A DNA stretch of 64,000 bases from NCBI RefSeq assembly GCF_001487165.1, contig NZ_LN913006.1:2270062-2334061 (forward strand). The letters run 5' to 3'. The position numbers were made by a program, and so were the translations under genes. Of the stretch, positions 9,490 to 17,704 are shown piece after piece. How positions within the stretch are numbered: the first letter of the stretch is position 1; every line of letters starts with the position of its first letter. Origin of the DNA: Blautia massiliensis (ex Durand et al. 2017) (GTDB taxonomy: Bacteria; Bacillota; Clostridia; Lachnospirales; Lachnospiraceae). A model generated the notes under the pieces. The model worked only from the letters and a program-made list of their open reading frames with translations. It did not search any database and was not told the DNA's origin.

Positions 9490-9519
9490 GATACGGCAGG
9501 TATCTGAAGCGCTTTTTTT
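9482..9519 (+). terminator. Leader terminator (attenuator) of glnN
   Basis: GCGCTT and GATAC pair with GTATC and AAGCGC to make a strong stem followed by seven T residues. It lies between the glnN promoter and the gene, about 100 bases before the start codon, so readthrough must be regulated. Confidence 0.85.
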
Positions 9520-9617
9520 GTTTTCCGGTCCGTTTATACCCGGTTCTTCCGGCAGCGGTCCTTATAAAATAATTAAAAATTATAATGAATGAGTGAAATC
9601 GAAAGGAGTGTACCTAT

Positions 9618-11720
9618 ATGGCACAGAGTATCCCTGAAATGTATGGCAGCCTTGTATTCAATGACAAAGTGATGCGAAGCAAACTGCCAAAGGACATGTA
9701 CAAAGCATTAAAGAAAACAATTGAAAACGGAACTCATCTGGAACTGGACGTTGCAAATTCCGTAGCAGTTGCAATGAAAGAATGGGCTACTGAAAACGGT
9801 GCGACACATTACACACACTGGTTCCAGCCGATGACAAACGTAACTGCTGAGAAGCATGACAGCTTCATCTCCCCTACAGGTGACGGACAGGTGATCATGG
9901 ATTTCTCCGGTAAAGAGCTGGTAAAAGGTGAGCCGGATGCATCCAGCTTCCCGTCAGGCGGACTTCGTGCTACTTTTGAAGCAAGAGGATATACAGCATG
10001 GGATCCTACTTCACCTGCATTCATTAAAGATAAAACTCTTTACATTCCTACTGCATTCTGTTCCTACAGCGGAGAGGCACTGGATAAGAAAACTCCTCTT
10101 CTTCGTTCCATGGATGTTCTGAACAAAGAAGCGGTTCGTATTCTTCACATCCTTGGAAACAAAGAGGTCCGTCACATCGACACAACCGTAGGACCTGAGC
10201 AGGAATATTTCCTGGTTGACAAGGATCTTTACAAAAAGAGAAAAGACCTGATCTTCTGCGGCCGTACTCTTCTGGGCGCTTCTGCACCAAAAGGACAGGA
10301 AATGGAAGATCATTACTTCGGAGCCCTGAAGCCTCGCGTTGCTGCTTACATGCATGATCTTGACGAAGAGCTTTGGAAGCTTGGCATTCCAGCCAAAACA
10401 AAACATAACGAGGTTGCTCCTGCACAGCACGAACTGGCTCCTGTATTTGATACCACAAATGTTGCTGTTGACCACAACCAGCTGACCATGGAGATCATGA
10501 AGAAGGTTGCCGACAAGCACAACATGGTCTGCCTCCTTCACGAGAAACCATTTGAGGGAATCAACGGAAGCGGTAAACACAACAACTGGTCTATGAGCAC
10601 AGACACAGGTGTAAACCTTCTTGATCCAGGAAAAACACCGGCAGAAAATACACAGTTCCTGGTATTCCTGGTAGCTGTCATCAAAGCCGTTGACGATTAT
10701 GCTGATCTTCTCCGCGTATCCGTTGCAAGCGCCGGAAACGATCATCGTCTTGGAGCAAACGAGGCACCGCCTGCGATCGTATCCATCTTCCTTGGAGATG
10801 AGCTGACAGACGTACTGAAATCTATTGAAAACGATACCTTCTTCAGCAATAAGCATGCGGTACAGATGGATATCGGAGCAAAGGTACTTCCGCACTTCAT
10901 AAAGGATACCACAGACAGAAACCGTACTTCACCATTTGCATTTACCGGAAACAAATTTGAGTTCCGTATGCTTGGTTCTGCAGCATCTGTCGCAAACCCG
11001 AACATCGTACTGAATACCGCTGTTGCAGAGGTTCTTGCAGAATTCAGCGCAGCTCTTAAGGATGTTCCGGAAGAAGAAATGGAAAGCGCAGTACATGCAC
11101 TTCTTAAGAAGACCATTGAAGAGCATAAACGCATCATCTTTAACGGAAACGGATATACAGATGAATGGGTTGAAGAAGCTGAGAAACGTGGTCTCTACAA
11201 TCTGAAAACAACTCCGGATGCACTTCCTCATTTCATTGCTGAGAAGAACATTGAGCTGTTTACAAAGCATGGCATTTTTACAAAGGAAGAGCTTTTCTCC
11301 CGTTACGAGATCTGGCTTGAGAACTATTACAAGACCATCAACATCGAGTCCAACACTCTGGCTGAGATGATCCAGAAGCAGGTAATTCCTTCTGTATATA
11401 CATATGTTGAAAAGCTTGCAGATACTGCAGCTGCAAAGAAATCCGTAGTAGCTGATATTTCTGTAGCAAGTGAAGCTGCTCTGATCTCCAAACTGAGTAC
11501 ACTTGCAGACACCATGGCAAAAGATCTGGAAACTCTGAAAGCAGATACAGCAAAAGCTCTTGCTTCTTCTGACGATGTACTTGCATGCTCCAAGGCTTAT
11601 CAGGAAACTGTTCTGGAAGACATGGAAACTTTAAGAAAATCTGCAGATGAGGCAGAGGCTCTGATCCCGGATGAGTTACTTCCTTATCCGACCTACGACG
11701 AGCTGTTATTCTCCATCTGA
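9618..11720 (+). CDS. glnN: Glutamine synthetase type III
   Basis: This 700-residue enzyme makes glutamine from glutamate, ammonia and ATP. The length and the sequence features belong to GSIII, the large form found in Bacteroides and many Clostridia, rather than GSI (about 450 residues). The conserved catalytic segments are seen in KTKHNEVAPAQHELAP (around residue 260) and in EKPFEGINGSGKHNNWS (around residue 315). The C-terminal 100 residues are helical and Ala/Lys/Glu-rich. The start is supported by AAAGGAG 8 bases upstream. The gene stands alone with its own attenuated leader, followed by the ammonium channel gene, which carries a matching leader. Confidence 0.97.
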   Translation: MAQSIPEMYGSLVFNDKVMRSKLPKDMYKALKKTIENGTHLELDVANSVAVAMKEWATENGATHYTHWFQPMTNVTAEKHDSFISPTGDGQVIMDFSGKELVKGEPDASSFPSGGLRATFEARGYTAWDPTSPAFIKDKTLYIPTAFCSYSGEALDKKTPLLRSMDVLNKEAVRILHILGNKEVRHIDTTVGPEQEYFLVDKDLYKKRKDLIFCGRTLLGASAPKGQEMEDHYFGALKPRVAAYMHDLDEELWKLGIPAKTKHNEVAPAQHELAPVFDTTNVAVDHNQLTMEIMKKVADKHNMVCLLHEKPFEGINGSGKHNNWSMSTDTGVNLLDPGKTPAENTQFLVFLVAVIKAVDDYADLLRVSVASAGNDHRLGANEAPPAIVSIFLGDELTDVLKSIENDTFFSNKHAVQMDIGAKVLPHFIKDTTDRNRTSPFAFTGNKFEFRMLGSAASVANPNIVLNTAVAEVLAEFSAALKDVPEEEMESAVHALLKKTIEEHKRIIFNGNGYTDEWVEEAEKRGLYNLKTTPDALPHFIAEKNIELFTKHGIFTKEELFSRYEIWLENYYKTINIESNTLAEMIQKQVIPSVYTYVEKLADTAAAKKSVVADISVASEAALISKLSTLADTMAKDLETLKADTAKALASSDDVLACSKAYQETVLEDMETLRKSADEAEALIPDELLPYPTYDELLFSI

Positions 11721-11755
11721 TCACGGATATCAGATAACAATTTCATACGGTAAAT

Positions 11756-11840
11756 ACAGGGGATATCCCTTATGAACTCTACTTCATAATTCATTATCGA
11801 TTTCCTCATCCATTAATCACACGATACAGATATCCCCTGT
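11756..11840 (+). terminator. Inverted repeat behind glnN, probable terminator
   Basis: ACAGGGGATATC (11756-11767) and GATATCCCCTGT (11829-11840) are a perfect 12-bp inverted repeat followed by TTTTAC. The 61-base loop is long for a terminator and contains a smaller ATGAA/TTCAT hairpin. Confidence 0.6.
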
Positions 11841-11846
11841 TTTACA

Positions 11847-11852
11847 TATACT
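11847..11852 (+). promoter_or_regulatory. -10 box of amt
   Basis: TATACT lies 8 bases before the AAAGGC hairpin, exactly as in the glnN leader. No good -35 box is present (TACAGA at a 16-base spacing), so an activator may be needed. Confidence 0.55.
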
Positions 11853-11860
11853 AATTTTGA

Positions 11861-11878
11861 TTTCGTAAAGGCGCGGAA
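11861..11878 (+). promoter_or_regulatory. Antiterminator-like hairpin with AAAGGC hexaloop, amt leader
   Basis: UUUCGU-AAAGGC-GCGGAA forms a 6-bp stem with two G-U pairs and the hexaloop AAAGGC. The arms differ in sequence from those of pyrG and glnN while the loop is identical, which is the pattern expected if the loop is what is recognised. Confidence 0.6.
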
Positions 11879-11905
11879 GAGAATTTCCTCTCTCCTGCGC
11901 TTTTT
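11871..11905 (+). terminator. Leader terminator (attenuator) of amt
   Basis: GCGC-GGAAGAGA pairs imperfectly with TCTCTCCT-GCGC and is followed by TTTTT. It overlaps the 3' arm of the AAAGGC hairpin and precedes the gene by about 105 bases. Confidence 0.7.
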
Positions 11906-12010
11906 CGTTATACTGATACTGGATAAATTCTGTCTGTTTTTTGTCCGGTATTACAAAAATTCTTTCTATACATAATAGGAAAGAAAAAAATTGGGAAAGG
12001 GAGTGTTACT

Positions 12011-13735
12011 ATGTATTCTTCAGTAAACACAACTTGGGTCCTCGTCGGTGCAGCACTGGTCTTCTTCATGCAGGCTGGATTTGCAATGGTCGAAACAGGA
12101 TTCACAAGAGCAAAAAACGCAGGAAATATCATCATGAAAAACCTGATGGACTTCTGTATCGGTACACCGGTCTTCTGGCTGGTTGGATTTGGCATCATGT
12201 TCGGTGCAGGAAACGGTTTCTTCGGCAAGATTGGCGGAATCGCCTCAGAGGCAAACTACGGAAACGCAATGCTTCCGGATGGAGTTCCTTTCTGGGCATT
12301 TCTCATCTTCCAGACTGTATTCTGTGCTACTTCTGCTACCATCGTGTCCGGTGCCATGGCAGAGCGTACTAAATTCATCTCCTACTGTATCTACAGTTTA
12401 CTGATCAGTCTCGTTGTATATCCTGTATCCGGTCACTGGATCTGGGGCGGCGGCTTTATCAGCCAGATGGGATTTCATGATTTCGCAGGTTCCTGTGCCG
12501 TTCACATGGTTGGTGGTGTTGCTGCACTGATCGGTGCCATCATCCTCGGACCTCGTATCGGAAAATATTCCAAATCCGGTAAATCCAGAGCGATCCCGGG
12601 ACATAACCTTACGGTTGGTGCACTTGGTGTATTCATTCTCTGGTTCTGCTGGTTCGGTTTCAACGGTGCATCTACTGTCAGCATGGAAGGCGATGCCATT
12701 GTAAGCGCCGGAAAGATCTTCGTAACAACAAACCTTGCAGCTGCTGTTGCTACTGTAACAGTTATGCTGATCACATGGATCCGCTATAAAAAACCGGATG
12801 TTTCCATGTCCCTGAACGGTTCTCTTGCAGGACTGGTAGCCATCACAGCAGGCTGTGATACCGTATCTCCTACATCTGCAGCTATCATCGGAATCCTCTC
12901 CGGATTCATTGTAGTATTTGGTATTGAATTTGTTGATAAAGCTCTCAAAATTGATGACCCGGTTGGTGCTGTTGGCGTTCACGGTCTTAACGGTGCTTTC
13001 GGAACTCTTGCTGTCGGTCTTTTCTCCGACGGTGCAGGTACCGAGTGGAAAGGTCTTCTCACAGGCGGTGGTTTCCATGGCTTCGGTGTTCAGTTTATTG
13101 GTATGGTTATCACCATCGCATGGGTTGCTGTTACTATGACAATTATCTTCCAGGTGATCAAACACACGATCGGACTTCGTGTTTCCGCTGAGGAAGAGAT
13201 CGCAGGTCTGGATATGAAAGAGCATGGCCTCGCAAGTGCATACGATGGATTCTTTGTACAGGATACCATGACAAAGGCTCCGACTCCAATGGGAACTTCC
13301 GTAAAAGCCCCTGTTGTAAAACATGCTCCTTCTGCTCCTGCTGAATCTGTTCCTGAAATTCCTGCAGACGGCGTACACAAACTGACAAAGGTTGTTATCA
13401 TCACACGTCAGAACAAGCTGGATGAGTTTATGCAGGCTATGAACGAGATCGGCGTAACCGGTATCACTATCACAAACGTTATGGGCTGTGGTGTTCAGAA
13501 GGGTGCTCCAACCTACTATCGTGGTGTTGAGGTTGACATGAACCTCCGTCCGAAGGTTAAAATCGAGATCGTTGTAAGTCTTGTACCGGTTCAGAAGGTT
13601 ATTGATACTGCAAAAGAAGTTCTTCATACCGGTCAGATCGGTGATGGTAAGGTCTTCGTTTACGATATCGAAAACGTTGTCAAGATCCGTACCGGCGAGG
13701 AAGGCTTCCTGGCTCTGCAGGATACAGACGCATGA
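12011..13735 (+). CDS. Ammonium channel fused to a PII domain
   Basis: Residues 1 to about 400 are an Amt/Rh ammonium channel with 11 predicted membrane helices (starting with VLVGAALVFFMQAGFAMVE) and the paired pore histidines in GHWIWGG and GVHGLNGAFG. A Pro/Ala-rich linker (about 405-454) joins a complete C-terminal GlnB/PII domain (about 455-574) with the T-loop tyrosine region YYRGVEV and the strand KVKIEIVV. In most bacteria PII is a separate trimer that plugs the channel; here the sensor is covalently attached. AAGGGAG precedes the start by about 8 bases. The leader carries the same hairpin and attenuator design as glnN. The role is ammonium uptake gated by the cellular nitrogen and energy state. 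Confidence 0.93.
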   Translation: MYSSVNTTWVLVGAALVFFMQAGFAMVETGFTRAKNAGNIIMKNLMDFCIGTPVFWLVGFGIMFGAGNGFFGKIGGIASEANYGNAMLPDGVPFWAFLIFQTVFCATSATIVSGAMAERTKFISYCIYSLLISLVVYPVSGHWIWGGGFISQMGFHDFAGSCAVHMVGGVAALIGAIILGPRIGKYSKSGKSRAIPGHNLTVGALGVFILWFCWFGFNGASTVSMEGDAIVSAGKIFVTTNLAAAVATVTVMLITWIRYKKPDVSMSLNGSLAGLVAITAGCDTVSPTSAAIIGILSGFIVVFGIEFVDKALKIDDPVGAVGVHGLNGAFGTLAVGLFSDGAGTEWKGLLTGGGFHGFGVQFIGMVITIAWVAVTMTIIFQVIKHTIGLRVSAEEEIAGLDMKEHGLASAYDGFFVQDTMTKAPTPMGTSVKAPVVKHAPSAPAESVPEIPADGVHKLTKVVIITRQNKLDEFMQAMNEIGVTGITITNVMGCGVQKGAPTYYRGVEVDMNLRPKVKIEIVVSLVPVQKVIDTAKEVLHTGQIGDGKVFVYDIENVVKIRTGEEGFLALQDTDA

Positions 13736-13793
13736 TTCTCTTATGAGAGGAACAGATAAAATCTTCTACGCAATATAAACCAAATAAAAGCCA

Positions 13794-13836
13794 AAAAGCT
13801 CCGGAACATTATTCCTTAAATGTTCCGGAGCTTTTC
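13794..13836. terminator. Bidirectional terminator between amt and the TRIC-type gene
   Basis: AAAAGCTCCGGAACATT pairs with AATGTTCCGGAGCTTTT. It lies between convergent genes and has A and T runs on both sides. Confidence 0.92.
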
Positions 13837-13846
13837 ATATCTTTTT

Positions 13847-14497
13847 TTATTCTCTTCTCAGTCTCGGCAGATTCCACCGGTAATGTGCCGCTAGGTACCG
13901 GATCAGGATCACTACTACCGTTCCGATCACCATGGCCGGCACTCCGCCCCACAGCCTGTATATCCAAACACAGGCAATGGCCCCTACAATAGACGCACAG
14001 GCATAAATATGGCGCACAAAAATATATGGCGGTACTCCTGCCATCATATCACGGATCAGGCCGCCTCCAACTCCTGTGACAGTCCCAAGAAATACAAGAA
14101 AAAATGTTCTTTCCATATACCCCTGGGAAATCCCCTTATCAACCCCCATGACAGTAAACACACCAAGGCCAACCGTATCCATCACCAGCATCACCTTATC
14201 ATAGACCAGCCGGTTCCCGCCTTCCAGCAGCTCCTGCTTCCAGTACATCACTGCAAAAACAATACAGGACGTCACGGTTGCCACAATGGTATACAGCGGA
14301 TCCTGAAACATTCCCGGCGGCACGATTCCCAGGATAATATCCCTGGTAGCTCCTCCGCCCACTGCAGTCACCACTCCAAGAACGCAGACCCCGAAAATAT
14401 CCATTCCTCTCTGCGCCCCCACCATAGCTCCGGAAGCAGCAAACGCAATAGTTCCTGCCATCTCCAGCATAAATGTAAACATACTCTGATAATCCAT
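13847..14497 (-). CDS. Trimeric intracellular cation channel (TRIC/UPF0126) family protein
   Basis: This 216-residue membrane protein has the duplicated glycine-rich motifs of the family, AVGGGATRDIILG and GVGGGLIRDMMAG, each in one of two three-helix repeats followed by a seventh helix. Bacterial members form trimeric cation (K+) channels, although the physiological role is usually unknown. The frame is open upstream to 14650, but the start at 14497 is chosen because GGAGGGGG stands just before it and the protein then begins with its first membrane helix. The leader contains a strong hairpin and a 17-bp tandem repeat. It converges with amt. Confidence 0.85.
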   Translation of the reverse strand: MDYQSMFTFMLEMAGTIAFAASGAMVGAQRGMDIFGVCVLGVVTAVGGGATRDIILGIVPPGMFQDPLYTIVATVTSCIVFAVMYWKQELLEGGNRLVYDKVMLVMDTVGLGVFTVMGVDKGISQGYMERTFFLVFLGTVTGVGGGLIRDMMAGVPPYIFVRHIYACASIVGAIACVWIYRLWGGVPAMVIGTVVVILIRYLAAHYRWNLPRLRRE

Positions 14498-14564
14498 TTC
14501 CCCCTCCATGCATATCAAGCCGTATTTTTTCTCACCCTCATATCTGCATCCTGTTTTCCCTGTC

Positions 14565-14598
14565 TGCACATTTCCACAAGGTGCACATTTCCGCAGGG
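14565..14598. repeat. Tandem 17-bp repeat, two copies, upstream of the TRIC-type gene
   Basis: TGCACATTTCCACAAGG is followed directly by TGCACATTTCCGCAGGG (two differences). An adjoining inverted repeat at 14602-14634 (AGAAGGAA-CTGC against GCAG-TTCCTTCT) could form a hairpin in the leader. The function is unknown. Confidence 0.6.
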
Positions 14599-14714
14599 TG
14601 CAAGAAGGAACCCTGCCATGCAGGATTCCTTCTCCTATTTTCGTGATCACTATATTTTCATATTAACAGAATTTTCTCATTCTGTATATCTTTTCTTTTT
14701 ATATCTGACTTCTA

Positions 14715-15227
14715 CTATTCTGCTTCGATCAGAAATCCTCGCCGTTTCAGCATATCCTGGATCATATCCAGGATTTCCTCGGATTCTGCTTCTACTTTAT
14801 GATAATGATAATCCGATGTGATATTCTTCAGAGGACTGGACTTGCCGTTTCGGATATCCTCCATAAAATTCTCAACCTGGCGCCTGGAGCTGATATTCAG
14901 TTCTGCCTCGATATGCCCGTAAACTCTGTGATTCACCATTACATTGATCACTTTTCCGCCAAGATCCACAATCCCGCAGAGCTCGTTTTCCAGATCCGCA
15001 TCTGTATGATGCACCTTGAATATCCGGCTCACAGTATGGGGAGCAGTAAAAATATATCCTCTATTGGTGGAGATCACGTCATTCCCCTCCGCGCGTATCA
15101 GCGCAATATCCTGCACTATCACCTGTCTGCTGACCTGAAATGTTCTGGCCAGAGCACTTCCTGAGACCGGCCGTTCACTGTTTTTAATTTGATCCATGAT
15201 CGCTGTCCTGCGTTCTGAACCAGTCAT
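14715..15227 (-). CDS. niaR: Transcriptional repressor of NAD synthesis (3H domain)
   Basis: This 170-residue protein has an N-terminal winged helix-turn-helix of the HTH_11 type (residues about 6-60) and a C-terminal 3H domain with conserved histidines in KVHHTD, VNHRVYGH and SDYHYHK. NiaR senses nicotinate and represses genes for NAD synthesis and niacin uptake in Firmicutes. It is the last gene of nadA-nadB-nadC-niaR, after a 188-base gap, which makes its target evident. AAGGGGA about 7 bases upstream supports the start. A direct test of autoregulation is not possible from the sequence alone. Confidence 0.9.
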   Translation of the reverse strand: MTGSERRTAIMDQIKNSERPVSGSALARTFQVSRQVIVQDIALIRAEGNDVISTNRGYIFTAPHTVSRIFKVHHTDADLENELCGIVDLGGKVINVMVNHRVYGHIEAELNISSRRQVENFMEDIRNGKSSPLKNITSDYHYHKVEAESEEILDMIQDMLKRRGFLIEAE

Positions 15228-15415
15228 TTAAGTTCCCCTTTCCTGGCTGTGCCTGTACTTTTTATTCCGATACCTCTCTCCTTCATTCTCGCGATCTCTC
15301 CAACCCGGCCCGACATCACCTGCTATGCCTCTGCTTCCGGCAATTCACGCTTCTTTTCTGATATTCGGGGTATTTCCTGTCACAGCACTCGGTATTCTGT
15401 AAAATCCTGCATTTT

Positions 15416-16270
15416 TCAGGAAAGCGGATGAAGATTCTTAAGCGAAATATCAAGGATCGGTGCAGAATGCGTTAATGCACCACTTGATACATAGTCTACA
15501 CCAACATCCCTGATCTTTGCAATGTTTTCTTTTGTAACATTTCCAGAACATTCAGTTTTTGCTCTTCCATCGATCAGCTGCACCGCCTCTTTCATCATCT
15601 CCGGAGTCATGTTATCAAGCATGATGATATCTGCGCCGGCCTCAACAGCTTCTTTTACCTGATCAAGAGTTTCTACCTCAACTTCGATCTTGCGGACAAA
15701 AGGAGCGTACTCCTGCGCCATTTTTACAGCATTCGCAACGCTTCCTGCTGCTCCGATGTGATTGTCTTTCAGAAGGACTCCATCTGAAAGATTATATCTG
15801 TGGTTCTGTCCGCCGCCTACACGAACAGCATATTTCTCAAAAATACGCATATTCGGCGTCGTTTTTCTGGTATCCAGCAATGTGATCCCTGTTCCTTCAA
15901 GAAGTGACGCAACCGAATGTGTATAGGTTGCGATCCCGCTCATTCTCTGAAGATAATTCAGCGCCACACGCTCGCCGGAAAGAAGCACCCGGATATCTCC
16001 TGTAACTTTTCCCATTTTCTGACCTTTTTTTACTTCATCGCCATCCTTGCAGAACAGCTCCACTTTTGTGTCAGCATCCAGAAGCGTAAATACACGGCTG
16101 AAGATTTCCAGTCCCGCAATGATTCCATCCTCTTTACAGATCAGATCTACCTCTCCCGGAACTGCTTCTTTCATAACAGAGTTTGTGGTAACGTCTTCGC
16201 TTGAAATATCTTCCTTTAAAGCCTCCAGGATCAGGTGATCTACCTGAAGTGTCATTGTGATCTTATTCAT
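15416..16270 (-). CDS. nadC: Nicotinate-nucleotide pyrophosphorylase (quinolinate phosphoribosyltransferase)
   Basis: NadC (284 residues) converts quinolinate and PRPP to nicotinate mononucleotide. Family segments are present: the N-terminal VDHLILEALKEDISSEDVT, LLDTRKTTPNMR, the active-site motif VGGGQNHRYNLSDGVLLKDNH and the C-terminal DYVSSGALTHSAP. It follows nadB by 101 bases. That gap holds a GCAGCC/GGCTGC hairpin without a T-run, more likely a processing or stability element than a terminator. Confidence 0.96.
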   Translation of the reverse strand: MNKITMTLQVDHLILEALKEDISSEDVTTNSVMKEAVPGEVDLICKEDGIIAGLEIFSRVFTLLDADTKVELFCKDGDEVKKGQKMGKVTGDIRVLLSGERVALNYLQRMSGIATYTHSVASLLEGTGITLLDTRKTTPNMRIFEKYAVRVGGGQNHRYNLSDGVLLKDNHIGAAGSVANAVKMAQEYAPFVRKIEVEVETLDQVKEAVEAGADIIMLDNMTPEMMKEAVQLIDGRAKTECSGNVTKENIAKIRDVGVDYVSSGALTHSAPILDISLKNLHPLS

Positions 16271-16371
16271 TTTACAATACCTGCTCTTTCTTAATTATCA
16301 CAGCAGCCCTGTTCTCCAAAGCAAGGCTGCTCCTGTCTTTCATAATACGGATATTTATATTCCGACTGCAT

Positions 16372-17631
16372 TTATGCCGCACCTGCAGCACTTTTCTTTT
16401 CTGCTGAGATTGCTTTGGCTGCACGTTTTGCAAATACAAGGCTCTCCAGCAGGGAATTACTTGCCAGTCTGTTCGCGCCATGTACACCGTTGCAGCTGGT
16501 TTCTCCCACTGCATAAAGCTGGTCCATGCTGGTCTTGCTGTCAGAATCCACCCAGATACCGCCCATGAAATAATGCTGAGCAGGAACAACAGGGATGCAT
16601 TCTTTTGTCACATCATAGCCTTCTTCCAGACACCTCTGATAAATATTCGGAAAATGATTCAGGATCGTATCTTTATCAATATTTTCCATGGAAAGCCATA
16701 CATGGTCTGTTCCTTCTTTTTTCATTTCTTCCCGGATCGCATTTGTTACTACATCTCTTGGAAGAAGTTCATTGACAAAACGCTCTTTTTTGCTGTTATA
16801 AAGCACTGCACCTTCTCCGCGGACCGATTCCGAGATCAGGAATCTGCGGCCCGGTTTCTTGGAATACAGCGTTGTCGGATGGATCTGCACATAATCCAGA
16901 TGTTCCAGACGCACATTGTGTTTTTTTGCAATATCAAGAGCATCCCCTGTGAGATGCGGATAGTTGGTGGAATGCGCATATCTTCCTCCGATCCCGCCGC
17001 TGGCCAGGATCGTATCCTGTGCATAAATCTCTACCGGGATTTCTCCGCCAGGCTGGATCTCTTCCTGGCTTTTCACTGCTTTTCCGGCTTCCATAGCTTC
17101 AAGACGTGCCCTGTTTGCTTCTGCGGAAACTGCCTTCAGACCTGTACATTTGCCATTTTCCACAAGAATATCCTGCATGGTAGTATATTCCAGAATTGTT
17201 ACATTTTCAAGCTTCAGAACCTGCTGGAGCAGTTTTTCGGAAATTTCTTTTCCTGTGATATCCTCATGATAAAGGATCCTCGGTCTGGAATGTGCACCTT
17301 CTCTTGTATAAGCAAAATCATCTCCATCCATCTTGAAATCCACGCCATATCCGACAAGGTCATTAATGATGTCTCTGGAGCCTCGGATCATAATGTCTAC
17401 CGACTCTTTTCTGTTTTCGTAATGTCCTGCCTTCATGGTGTCTTCAAAATAGCTGTCGTAATCGTTTTCATCACGAAGCACACAGATCCCGCCCTGCGCC
17501 AGGAAAGAATCACTGCTCCTCATATCCTCTTTTGTGATGATCACGATCTTTTTGTCCCGCGGAAGCTTCAAGGCACTGAACATACCTGCAACACCTGTTC
17601 CCACGATCACTACGTCTGTTTTAATTCTCAT
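16372..17631 (-). CDS. nadB: L-aspartate oxidase, short form
   Basis: NadB oxidises aspartate to iminoaspartate for quinolinate synthesis. The N-terminal FAD motif is VVIVGTGVAGMFSALKL, and catalytic-region motifs of the fumarate reductase/NadB family include AQGGICV and RLASNSLLESLVF. The protein is 419 residues, whereas classical NadB has about 530: the C-terminal helical domain is absent and the protein ends soon after the FAD domain. This short form is compatible with anaerobic use of fumarate as the electron acceptor, which is an inference. It lies between nadA (73-base gap) and nadC. Confidence 0.93.
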   Translation of the reverse strand: MRIKTDVVIVGTGVAGMFSALKLPRDKKIVIITKEDMRSSDSFLAQGGICVLRDENDYDSYFEDTMKAGHYENRKESVDIMIRGSRDIINDLVGYGVDFKMDGDDFAYTREGAHSRPRILYHEDITGKEISEKLLQQVLKLENVTILEYTTMQDILVENGKCTGLKAVSAEANRARLEAMEAGKAVKSQEEIQPGGEIPVEIYAQDTILASGGIGGRYAHSTNYPHLTGDALDIAKKHNVRLEHLDYVQIHPTTLYSKKPGRRFLISESVRGEGAVLYNSKKERFVNELLPRDVVTNAIREEMKKEGTDHVWLSMENIDKDTILNHFPNIYQRCLEEGYDVTKECIPVVPAQHYFMGGIWVDSDSKTSMDQLYAVGETSCNGVHGANRLASNSLLESLVFAKRAAKAISAEKKSAAGAA

Positions 17632-17704
17632 TGCTTTTCGCCTCTCTGTCTTGATTTCTCTTTTCAGCCAACTCAGACAAATCTTTTATACAAATGTGTT
17701 TTAT

